Shown here in pieces: positions 7,423-16,000 of a DNA stretch of 64,000 bases. Within the stretch, counting starts at the first letter, position 1, and each line of letters begins with the position of its first letter. Source of the stretch: Streptomyces sp. 8K308 (GTDB taxonomy: Bacteria; Actinomycetota; Actinomycetes; Streptomycetales; Streptomycetaceae); NCBI RefSeq assembly GCF_004348315.1, contig NZ_SMKC01000007.1:1-64000 (forward strand), written 5' to 3'. A program made the position numbers and the translations under genes. The notes under the pieces are model-generated. The model worked only from the letters and a program-made list of their open reading frames with translations. It had not been told where the DNA came from and ran no database searches.

Positions 7423-8409
7423 TCAGCCACGCCCACGCCGGTTGCCGCCGTGGTCGGTGATCAGTTCAAGTAACTGGTCGGCCGCACTCTGCCCCTTCAT
7501 CAGGTCGCTGGGCAGGGTGAACGCCTTCGGATAACTGCCGCGGCCGGGTGCGGCGTTGTAGGTGGTCCCGTCGATCTCCAGGCCGACCGCGGTGCTCAGG
7601 GCGGCACGGATGGGCCAGGCCGTGATCTGCGGCAGGGGCGCGCTCGCGATGGGCCGCCGATCGTTGTCCAGCAGGGACAGCACGCCCTGGTCGATCGTGA
7701 CGTAGCCGTGCTGTGCCACCGGGTGGAGTCCTCTGCCGATCTGCACCTCGTCGAAGACGAAGCCGGGTTCGGGAGCCGCCAGCACCGGCCTCGGGCTGTC
7801 TTCGGAGCCCCGTGGTGTGAGCCGCAGCGACGCGGCCACGGCGTCGGCCAGCTCAACCATCCGGTGGGCGGAGTCGCGAACCCAGACCATGCTCAGCAGG
7901 AGCATGTCTTCGGCGTATTCCTTGGGGATCACGTAGTGAGTCACTGCCTCCATCGCCACCTGGTCGCCGAATCCCGTGTCGGACATCACCACCTTGTGCA
8001 ACCTACAAGCCGGGCCCGCGGGCAGTTCGACTGCTGTGATGAGGCTCTCCCGGGCATAGGACACGCCAGGAAAGTTCTTGGGCTCCCGCAGTCTGGCCAA
8101 GGTCGCTTCAACCGTGCGCTGGTAGTCAGGGGTGTACCGCTTGACGTGCACACTCGCGGGCGATGCGGGTGGGGAACTGCGCCGCACGTGCGGCACGTAC
8201 ACGACCACGGGCTCGATCCGTGCCTCCCGAGCCTGGACCCAGTCATCGCTCAGCTGCCGGTACGTCTCCTTCGCGTACCGCTTGTTCCGCCGGCCGCCGC
8301 GCTCCGCCACCTGCCGTGCGACGTGCTCGGCAGGGTCGGTGCGGTTCACATCCAGCCAGAGCCACTCCCCGCCGCCGGGATAGTCGAACCCAGGCACCCA
8401 CTCGGTCAT
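7423..8409 (-). CDS. ESX-associated hypothetical protein (paralogue set, long form)
   Basis: 328 residues from ATG 8409, overlapping the upstream gene by 4 nt. The first ~215 residues are homologous to the proteins encoded at 8406-9071 and 10890-11531. Shared landmarks are WLWLDVNRTDPAEHVARQVAE, PVVVYVPHV, AVELPAGPACRLHKV, and VELADAVAASLRL before a linker. The last ~110 residues are extra and carry a beta-rich stretch (EVQIGRGLHPVAQHGYVTID). No signal peptide or membrane span is seen. It lies last in the minus-strand operon with the WXG-like proteins, so a role in ESX export or toxin handling is inferred. Confidence 0.75.
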   Translation of the reverse strand: MTEWVPGFDYPGGGEWLWLDVNRTDPAEHVARQVAERGGRRNKRYAKETYRQLSDDWVQAREARIEPVVVYVPHVRRSSPPASPASVHVKRYTPDYQRTVEATLARLREPKNFPGVSYARESLITAVELPAGPACRLHKVVMSDTGFGDQVAMEAVTHYVIPKEYAEDMLLLSMVWVRDSAHRMVELADAVAASLRLTPRGSEDSPRPVLAAPEPGFVFDEVQIGRGLHPVAQHGYVTIDQGVLSLLDNDRRPIASAPLPQITAWPIRAALSTAVGLEIDGTTYNAAPGRGSYPKAFTLPSDLMKGQSAADQLLELITDHGGNRRGRG

Positions 8410-9071
8410 CTCGGCTCCCTCGCTCCTTCAGCCAACAGGTCCTGTTCCCCCTGCGCCCGGGCTCCGCCGCCCTCCTGTTCTGGAGAGATCCGGAGCGTGG
8501 CGGCCATGGCATCCGCTATGTCGACCATCTCTGGGCCGACGGCCGGGCTGGCCCAGTTCACCGAGAGCTTGAACAGGACCTCGGGGAACACGGGCGGCAG
8601 GAAGAAGTAGTCGACGTGCTCGATCACGAACCGCCGGCCGTCGTCACCCTTGTCTTCCAGCATCAGCTCGTGAAGTCGGCAGGCCGGGCCGGCGGGCAGC
8701 TCCAGGACGGTGATCTCCGGCCGGCCGTGCCGGTAGGGCTGCGGCCGACGCACCTGGTCGAGGACCGCCTCCACGGTGCGCTCCGCCGGGGCGCAGAGCG
8801 CCCCCTCGACATATGCGCTGGCCGGTACGAGGGGCGGCGCTCCCTGGGGCACCAGCGGGACGTAGAGCACCACGGGGGCGGCCTCCCGTTTCCGCATGTT
8901 CTCCCAGATCACCTTGAGTTCCGGGTAGACAGCCTCCGCGTACTGCCGTGCACGATCGCCGGGCCGCTGAGCGATCTCCCGCGCCGCGAGTTCCGCGCCA
9001 TCGGGATCATTGACGGAGAGCTGTAGCCATCCGACGTCGGGGAAGTCGAACGAGCGGATCCATCTGGTCAC
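8406..9071 (-). CDS. ESX-associated hypothetical protein (paralogue set, short form)
   Basis: 221 residues, overlapping genes at both ends by 4 nt. It shares its whole length with the N-terminal part of the 7423-8409 product: RSFDFPDVGWLQLSVNDPDG, APVVLYVPLVPQG, VLELPAGPACRLHELML, DIADAMAATLRI. The C-terminal ~20 residues are charged and probably disordered. The family is unknown to me. Two adjacent copies and a third close by suggest duplication within an ESX-linked locus. Confidence 0.75.
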   Translation of the reverse strand: MTRWIRSFDFPDVGWLQLSVNDPDGAELAAREIAQRPGDRARQYAEAVYPELKVIWENMRKREAAPVVLYVPLVPQGAPPLVPASAYVEGALCAPAERTVEAVLDQVRRPQPYRHGRPEITVLELPAGPACRLHELMLEDKGDDGRRFVIEHVDYFFLPPVFPEVLFKLSVNWASPAVGPEMVDIADAMAATLRISPEQEGGGARAQGEQDLLAEGAREPR

Positions 9072-10513
9072 CGTGGGGCCCCCTCACTCCCCTGATGGGT
9101 GAACTCGCCAACTTCTGCGGCCTCCTGTGGCCAGGGACTGTCCATGGTCAGCGAGAGGCCAGGGAGGTTGGTGAACGGGATGGCCTGTGGCACGTTCAGG
9201 GCTGGCGACCACGTGTCGTCCAGCGTGACCAGGGTCGATCCGGTGCCGGAGAGCACGCCGCCCTGCTCCACGAGAGCTGCCTGACCTGCGGCCACTCCGG
9301 CGGCGCCGGCGGCGGCAGACGTGGCAGCCCCCATCTCGGTCAACCCGAAGGCTTGCTGAACGTTCCTGGCCATCGACCAGTTACTCGGATCGAAGGGCGC
9401 GCGCAGGCTGGCCATCAGGTCCGGGCCGAGGTTCTGGAAGGTGTGCCGGGCCCATCCCAGAGGGCCGGGGGAAATCGAGCGCCCGAGGATGGTCACCGGC
9501 CGACCCGCCACCTCGGCGGCATCTCGGGCCGCGCGCAAGCCCCGCAGTGCCTCTCCCGGCCCAGCGCCACCCGTCAGACGACGAATCTCCGCCAGCCGAT
9601 CGGCCTGGGGAAGGCCCTCGTCGACACTCCGGACCACGTTCCGAACCGCACCATAGACGCCCCGCCCCCGGGCCGCGCGGGCCGCCGCGCCGGCGGCTCG
9701 GCCGAGGCCGAAGGTCAGCAGGCCGATGGAGTCGATCAGGATGCCCCGCAGGTCGCCCTGGAGCAGGTTCACCACGAGGGAGACGGCGGTGGCGATCGTG
9801 GCGACGGCGGCCAGGGCCTGGCCAAGGACCGGCACCCAGCACAGGAGCAGCGCGGCAATACCGGCGACCATGGCGATCTGGCCGGCCAGTTCCCCGACGA
9901 AGTTCAGGGCCTGGGAGAAGGCCGCTCCCGCGCGGTCCCAGAACCCGTCGGTCAGGCCGTCGCCGCCGATGAACTCCCCGATGGCGTCGGCCGCGCGCTG
10001 CGCCGCGATGTCGCGGTCCTCGATCAGCTCGGCCATCCGGCTCCGGAGCCGGGTCAACTCCGCCTGGGCGCCGGCCAGCTCGCCGGAGAGAGACGCGAAC
10101 TGGTCGTGGGTGTCGGAGTCCTCGTCCTCCGCCGCCGCCACCCTCGGGCCCAGCCGCTCGATCTCCCCCTGCGTCTGCCGGGCCTGCCGGCGCAGGTCCA
10201 GGCTCTCGTCCTGGACTTCGCGCAGTTGCGGCCAGTACTCGGCCAGCGCGTCGGCCGCGGCCTCGTAACGACCGTGGGCGCGGAACACGTCGTCCGACAC
10301 CTCGGTGGCGGTCTCCCGGAAGGCGTCGCCCGCGTCCGACTGCCAGCCGTCCCGGCTGTCGGTCACCTCCCGCAGCAGGTCGCGGGCGCGTTGGATGAAC
10401 TCGGCGGTCTGGCGGTACCGGTCGGCGGCCTCCCGCACCAGCTCCCAGTCGCCGGGCAGCGGGTCCTGGCCGTCCTCGGTCAGCGGAGACCAGTCACGGG
10501 GACGCTCGGGCAC
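9068..10513 (-). CDS. WXG/LXG-like polymorphic protein without a recognisable toxin tip
   Basis: 481 residues. It opens with RPRDWSPLTEDGQDPLPGDW, very like the start of the RHS toxin at 17683 (RPSDWSP). Residues ~25-190 are helical and coiled-coil-like, with the WQSDAGDAFRETATEV motif typical of WXG-type toxins and a YWPQLREVQ motif also shared with the RHS protein. Two hydrophobic segments follow (IAMVAGIAALLLCWVPVLG, AVATIATAVSLVVNLLQG, ~210-255). The last ~220 residues are Ala/Gly-rich with no nuclease or other toxin motif that I can see. It sits 3 bp from a small WXG-like gene that may be its export partner. Confidence 0.78.
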   Translation of the reverse strand: MPERPRDWSPLTEDGQDPLPGDWELVREAADRYRQTAEFIQRARDLLREVTDSRDGWQSDAGDAFRETATEVSDDVFRAHGRYEAAADALAEYWPQLREVQDESLDLRRQARQTQGEIERLGPRVAAAEDEDSDTHDQFASLSGELAGAQAELTRLRSRMAELIEDRDIAAQRAADAIGEFIGGDGLTDGFWDRAGAAFSQALNFVGELAGQIAMVAGIAALLLCWVPVLGQALAAVATIATAVSLVVNLLQGDLRGILIDSIGLLTFGLGRAAGAAARAARGRGVYGAVRNVVRSVDEGLPQADRLAEIRRLTGGAGPGEALRGLRAARDAAEVAGRPVTILGRSISPGPLGWARHTFQNLGPDLMASLRAPFDPSNWSMARNVQQAFGLTEMGAATSAAAGAAGVAAGQAALVEQGGVLSGTGSTLVTLDDTWSPALNVPQAIPFTNLPGLSLTMDSPWPQEAAEVGEFTHQGSEGAPR

Positions 10514-10516
10514 CGG

Positions 10517-10804
10517 TCAGCCCTCCCCGTCCAGCGCGTTGACCAGCTCCGTCTCGATTCCCTCGTATCCCTCGGCGGCGGCCCGCGCGTGCTGGGCCAG
10601 CTTCTGTAGGCCCTCCATCAACTTGCTGCGGTGAATCCGCCAGTTCTCCGCGAACTGCTCCAGCTCGTGGGCCAGATCGTCATGGCCGACCTGCTCGGCG
10701 TAGTCCGAGGCGAGGTCCTCGGCACTCTCGAACTCGGCCGCGACGAAGCGCAGCCGCTCGCCGAGCTCCCGGACGTCGTCCACCGAGACGACGAGATCCG
10801 ACAC
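10517..10804 (-). CDS. Small WXG100-like partner protein
   Basis: 95 residues, ATG start at 10804. It is an all-helical acidic protein (ELGERLRFVAAEFESAEDLA, ELEQFAENWRIHRSKLMEGL) of WXG100 size, with a Trp at ~residue 55 between two helices. It ends 3 bp before the start of the 481-residue WXG-type protein; such tight linkage is typical of ESX partner-substrate pairs. No catalytic motif. Confidence 0.75.
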   Translation of the reverse strand: MSDLVVSVDDVRELGERLRFVAAEFESAEDLASDYAEQVGHDDLAHELEQFAENWRIHRSKLMEGLQKLAQHARAAAEGYEGIETELVNALDGEG

Positions 10805-10889
10805 GTTTCTCCCCCTCCACGTCAGCTGTCACTACGACAAACGAGGCGTAACCCGACAAGCAACGGCCGCCCAGAAGAGCCCCGAAGGG

Positions 10890-11531
10890 CTACGACCACC
10901 GCAGGGTGGCGGCGATCGCGTCGAACAACTCCACCTGGGCGTCGGCGAGCTCGGGCATCGGCGTACTGAACGTCAACACCATCCAGGCGGCGAAGTCCGG
11001 CACCGGCAGGTAGAGGTCGAGGACCGTGTTGGGGCGGTCCGCCGGCTGACCGAGGTCCCTGGTGTCCTCGGTCGTCTCCTGGCGGCGGCAGCGCACGGCC
11101 GGTCCGGACGGCAGGGTGAGCGTGGTCACCTGGGCACCGTCGCCGTACTTGTCGCGGAGGCCGTCCGCCACCATGTCCCCGGGCAGCCGCACCGGCTGCC
11201 CGGGGTCCTCCGGCTCCACCGTCACCAGCAGACTGCACGGGACGGGAAAGCCCAGCACGGCCTGGGTGGACAGATAGAGCTCGATGCCGTTGCGGTCGGC
11301 GGCGGAGTCCACCATGGCGGACAGCATTCCCTGTAGCTCCCGCCGCCGCCCGGCGTGCTCGTCGCGGCTTGGATAGGTGCGGTCCACCAGAGCACGGACG
11401 GACCGGGCGCGGTCGTCGTTCGAGCGCAGCGGAATCCGGTACCAGTCCGTCGGCGTGATCAGGTGATACCGCGACGGTAACCGGGGGTTGGCCCCCGGCT
11501 CCCTCGCGGTCCGTTGCTGTGCCTGGCGCAT
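10890..11531 (-). CDS. ESX-associated hypothetical protein (third paralogue)
   Basis: 213 residues from ATG 11531. It is a more diverged member of the family encoded at 7423-9071: YHLITPTDWYRIPL start, CSLLVTVEPE strand, TLTLPSGPAVRCRR in place of ELPAGPACRLH, and DAQVELFDAIAATLRWS at the C-terminus. It is the first gene of this minus-strand operon, 85 bp upstream of the small WXG-like gene. Function unknown; context is ESX secretion. Confidence 0.72.
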   Translation of the reverse strand: MRQAQQRTAREPGANPRLPSRYHLITPTDWYRIPLRSNDDRARSVRALVDRTYPSRDEHAGRRRELQGMLSAMVDSAADRNGIELYLSTQAVLGFPVPCSLLVTVEPEDPGQPVRLPGDMVADGLRDKYGDGAQVTTLTLPSGPAVRCRRQETTEDTRDLGQPADRPNTVLDLYLPVPDFAAWMVLTFSTPMPELADAQVELFDAIAATLRWS

Positions 11532-11880
11532 GCGGTTACCCCCTCCGGTTCCGCGGATGCCGCGCGACGACAGCGGTCGCCTGGCTCAGATGCGCCTCAC
11601 GAACGTACCCACCGTAGCCGCGCGACCACACAGCCGGCGCTCAGCCTTCACGGAAGAGACACATGACCGGCATTCGACGCCACAGAGTCGGAGTTCAGGT
11701 CGAGGCGCCAAGTGGCCCGGAAACACAAGATGATGACGATCCGTCCGATAATTCTTCTCATACCGGAGAATGCCCCGGTGGCCGGGGGCAGCCCGGCGAC
11801 GTACCCACGGACGTTCGACGGTGACGGCCCGCGCCTCGCGTGGCACGCCGCGCCGCGCCGGAAGGAGAGCGAGACCCGCG
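11532..11880. other. Divergent intergenic region
   Basis: About 350 bp between the ESX-like operon and the pglY relic. An AT-richer patch (11725-11765) may hold promoters. An imperfect GC-rich hairpin lies near 11770-11800. No coding frame looks genuine here. Confidence 0.4.
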
Positions 11881-12497
11881 ATGGCCCTGGCCCAGCAGCC
11901 GCAGCCGCCCCTGCTCCGCGATGTCATCGACATCAAGGAGTCGATATCCACCTCCGACTTCGTGCTCCGACTCTCCGAGGCGACGACCCCGGCCGGGGCG
12001 AAGCACGCGTTGCGGGACTACGTGGTCCCAGAGCGGCTGCTGGAGAACTTCGACCAGGCGCTGGGCCTCATCAAGGCCGCCGTCGACGGGCACACGTCCA
12101 AGGCGGCGTACTGCACGGTTCGTTCGGTTCCGGCAAGTCGCACTTCATGGCGGTGTTACACGCCCTGCTCAGCGGCAGCCCGGCCGCCCGGGCTCGGGCA
12201 GACCTGGACCCGGTGCTGACGAAGCACGAGTGGCTCGGCACGGACGGGAAGAAGTTCCTGCTGGTGCCCTGCCACATGCTCGGAGCCAAGGCCCGCGGGC
12301 TACCGGCAGGTCGCGGACGTCCCGGGGGGATCGCCGAGCGAATCGTGGAGTTCGTCCGAACCGACTCCGTGCCCCTGGCGACCCTGGAGGAGTCCGCGAG
12401 CGACGAGTTGCTCGACGCGTGGATCGAGTCGATCGCCCGGGCCCACGGCATCGGGGAGCGCTTGCTGCTCAGCACGGGCCTGCGGTTCTTCCCCTGA
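11881..12497 (+). pseudogene. pglY: Relic of pglY (type 2 BREX P-loop ATPase), frameshifted and truncated
   Basis: From ATG 11881 (GGAAGGAGA upstream) the frame gives LLRDVIDIKESISTSDFVLR, then DYVVPERLLENFDQALGLIK and DGHTSKAAY, which I recognise as the N-terminus of PglY, the large ATPase of the phage growth limitation/BREX type 2 system. A one-base loss at ~12109 changes frame. The next frame continues at once with the Walker A segment LHGSFGSGKSHFMAVLHALL and on to KKFLLVPCHMLGAK (~12290). After that the match to PglY is lost, and a stop follows at 12495. Intact PglY exceeds 1100 residues, so only ~10% remains. No other BREX gene is in the window. Confidence 0.82.
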
Positions 12498-12563
12498 CTG
12501 GAGTGCCAGCTGCCGGCGAGCGGCTGGGCCGCCGCCGCGCGCGGGCCCCCCGCCGTCGGCGGT

Positions 12564-13091
12564 TCAGGCGTAGGGATTGATCGCGAACTCCGGTCGCTCG
12601 CTCGGGAAGTCCTCGGGGAAGCAGCGGACGCGCAACGACCCCGTCAGCAGGCCCAGGATGACCCTGGTCGAGCTCTCCGCCACCAGGGCGAAGTCCAGCT
12701 GGCCGGCCTCGACGATCAGGGTCGGCCAGGCGTCGGGGGCGCCGACCGGGACCCAGAGGAGCACGTCGCCGTTGTCCGTGCCGCCCCACTGGACGAGGTC
12801 GTCGGTGTCGAGACCGTGCGCGGCGAGCGCCGCCCGGATCCGGGGGATCGGCTTCCCGCGCAGGATGGTCCGCGTAACCTCGGTGGCGGCGGCGATATCG
12901 AGGTGCGGGTTCTCGGCACCGACGCCGTAGATCCACAGGAACTCGTCGAAGCACCCGACGCCGTAGGCGTCGACGAGGGCCCGGTGGCTGTCCGGGACGG
13001 TCCGCTCCACCGCCGCCCCCGCCCGCCGGGGGCGGACAGGGGCGGCCGGTGGCGGGCAGAGCGCGGTGAGTTCGCGCAGGTCGTTGCTCAT
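12564..13091 (-). CDS. SMI1/KNR4 (SUKH) family immunity protein
   Basis: 175 residues from ATG 13091, overlapping the RHS toxin stop by 4 nt. The motif DAYGVGCFDEFLWIYG (~41-56) and the later GDVLLWVPVG and FALVAESSTRVIL fit the SUKH superfamily, best known as immunity proteins for nuclease toxins. Position directly after a toxin whose tip looks like a DNA/RNA endonuclease strongly supports the cognate immunity role. It should bind and block the toxin tip in the cytoplasm. The Arg/Pro-rich N-terminal 30 residues are probably disordered. Confidence 0.88.
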   Translation of the reverse strand: MSNDLRELTALCPPPAAPVRPRRAGAAVERTVPDSHRALVDAYGVGCFDEFLWIYGVGAENPHLDIAAATEVTRTILRGKPIPRIRAALAAHGLDTDDLVQWGGTDNGDVLLWVPVGAPDAWPTLIVEAGQLDFALVAESSTRVILGLLTGSLRVRCFPEDFPSERPEFAINPYA

Positions 13092-16000
13092 ATGTTGGGG
13101 ATTCTCTCGCGGAACGACCAGCCGAAGTCGTCGACGGCCTCGATGAGGACATGACTCGGGATGTCCGCGGTGGCGCTCGCGTACTCCGGGGTCACACTGA
13201 GGATGACCGTGTTGCCGGTGTTCTCCACGTGGGCGGCGATCATGTCCTCCACGTCCGAGATGCGCCCGTTGTTCTGCGCCTGCCCCTGGGTGACCAGGTT
13301 GCGCATGTCCCGGCCGTCGCCGCCGAACTGTCGGCCGATCAGGTGGCCGCGGCTGTGGCCGGCCGCGTCGCCGCCGAAGCCCGGCGGTGCGAAGCGGCGA
13401 CCGCGCCCCGCGGCGGATCCGATGAGGCCGGCGGCCGCGTCGCGCAGCACCTGCGGCGTCACCTCCGCGTAGGCCGCGCCCCGCTGCCCGTTGGGGCCGA
13501 TCTCGCTGTAGTACGGCGAGAGGCCGAGTGGGTCCATGCCGGTGTGCGGGTTGTGGACGTAGGTGGCGGGGTTGGGAGCGGGGGCGAGGCCGAGCGGGTC
13601 CGGGGAGAGGTAGCGGGCGGTCTCGGGGTCGTAGTGGCGGAAGTAGTTGTAGTGCAGGCCGGTTTCGGGGTCGAAGTACTGGCCGGGGAAGCGCAGCGGG
13701 GTGTAGGCGACGGCGTCCGCGTTCCAGGTCACCCGCCCCCACAGGGTGGTGCGGGTCCGCCAGGCGATACCCCCGGACTCGTCCACCAGTTCGGTCGGCG
13801 TTCCGACGAGGTCGGTGACGATGGCGAAGAAGCGTGAGTCGACCTCGTCCTGCGGCGCGTCGGGAGCGATGACGCGTTCCGTTTGGGCGATGGGGCGGAT
13901 CCCGTCGTGCTCCCAGGTCAGCGTCACGGCGTGCGGGTGGGACGGGGTCCACGCTGTCTGTTCGCAGAGTGCGGTGCCGTCCCAGGTGAAGTCGACGCGC
14001 TCGACGACGGTGTGGCCGTCGGGGGCCAGCCGCTGCTTGGTGGTGCGGCGGCCCAGGGGGTCGTAGAGGTAGCGCCAGTGGCTGCCGTCCGGGGTGACCA
14101 CCGCGGTCAGCCGGTCCTCGTCGTCCCAGGTGTAGTGCCAGGCCGCGGGCTTGTGGGAGGGCCTGGCCTGGCGGCGGGTGGTGATCCGGCCCAACTGGTC
14201 GTGTTCGTATCGGGTGTTGCCCGCTCGGGTGACGCGCGTGCCCGTGTAGTCGCGGGTGCCGGTCGCCTCCGCGTGGCCCGGGTGACCGGCCGGCCAGGAG
14301 GCGTCGGTCTGGTTTCCGGCCGCGTCGTAGGCGTAGCGCTCGGTCCAGTTGCGGCCGTCCACGGCCGTGACGCGGTTCGCCTGGTCAAGCACGTAGCGAC
14401 GGCTGCCGGCGCGCTGATCGTCGATGCCGACGAGGCTGCCGTCCGTGGCGTACTCGTAGGACCGGTGCTGCACCCGGCGACCGTCGCCGGCGGTCACCGA
14501 CTGAGCCGTGAGACGGCCGAGTTCGTCCAGGTCCTGGGTGAGCGTGACGCCCGCGCCGAAGCGACGCGCGACCTCCCGCCCCGACCAGTCGTGGGCGAAG
14601 TGGACGGTGCGTCCCGCCGTGTCCATCCGGGTGCGGTTGCCGGCCGCGTCGTAGGCCCACTCCGTGGTGACGCCGCCGGGGGTGACGCGGCGCACGGGAC
14701 GGCCCAGCTCGTCGTGGGTGTAGTGGAGCGTCCGACCGTTGACGGTCTCGCTCAGCAGGAGCCCGTTGGCGTCCCGCCGCAGGGAGAGCGTGCTGCCCGG
14801 AGCCTTCGCCTCGGTGAGGCGGCCGTTGGCGTCGTATCCGAACGTGGTGACGTGGCCGGCGCTGTCCTTGCGCGTCATGCGCCCCATGGCGTCGTAGGCG
14901 AAGCGGACGGTACGGCCGAGGGCGTTGGTGCGGGCGGTCAGACGGCCGGCGGCGTCGTGCTCGTAGCCGACGCGCCGGTCGTCGAAGTCGGTCTCCGCGA
15001 CCAGTCGGCCCGCCGCGTCGTAGGCGTAGGTCCAGGTCAGCCCCTGAGGGTTGGTGACCCGGGTGAGGCGCAGGCTGGCGTCGTGCTCGAACTCGTAGCG
15101 CGCGCCGTCCGGCCCGATGCGGGCGGCCGGCAGGTCGAAGTGGGTGTACTCGAACCGGGACACGCTGCCGGTCGGCGTCGTGTGGCTCGTGCAGTTGCCC
15201 TCGCCGTCGTAGGTCCAGCTCTCCACGGCGCCGTCCGCCGTGACTCGGCGCAGCAGTTGGCCTTCGGTCGTCCAGGTGAGGCGGGTCGTGTGTCCCTGGG
15301 GGTCGGTGAAGGCGACGATGCGGCCGAAGGCGTCGTGTTCCCACGCGCTGACCGCGCCCAGCGGATCGGTCGCCGTCACGGGCAGACCAGCGGCGTCGCA
15401 CCGCACCTCGCGCCGGCCCCCGAGGGCGTCGGTCACCTCCGTGAGCCGCCCCGCACCGTCGTACGCGTACGACGTGGTGGCGCCGGTCGGCTCCGTGACG
15501 GCCACGCAGTTCCCGCGCTCGTCGTACGCGCGCCGGGTGGTGGATCCGTCGGGGAGCGTGACGGCGGACAGGCGCCCCATGTCGTCGTAGTCGAAGCGGG
15601 TCTCCGTGCCGTCCGCGTACGTGATGCCGGCGGGCAGGCCCGAGGGGCCGGTGGCGAAGCGGGTCGTGTGGCCCAGGGGATCGGTCTCGGCGACCACGTG
15701 GTGATCGGCGTCGTACTCGGTGCGGGTGGTGTTGCCTAGGGGGTCGATCTCGGCGATGACGTCGTGGCGGGCGTCGATGACGTAGCGGCTGGTGGCGCCC
15801 TGGGCGGTGGTCAGGGTGGTGACGCGGGCGTCCGGCCAGTCGGGGTGGGTGCCGTCGTAGGCGAGGGAGACGGTGACGTGGCCGGCCTCGCCGCCCTCCG
15901 CGACGCAGCGGTCGCGGTCGTCGTAGCTGTAGGCGTAGCTGCGGTCGTTCCGGTCGGTCCAGGACGTCACCCGCAGCCGCTCGTCGTAGGTGAAGCGCAG

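Noticed and set aside
11881-12497. A functional BREX system
   Set aside because: Only a frameshifted N-terminal fragment of pglY is present. No pglZ, pglX, pglW or brxA-like genes are in the window.
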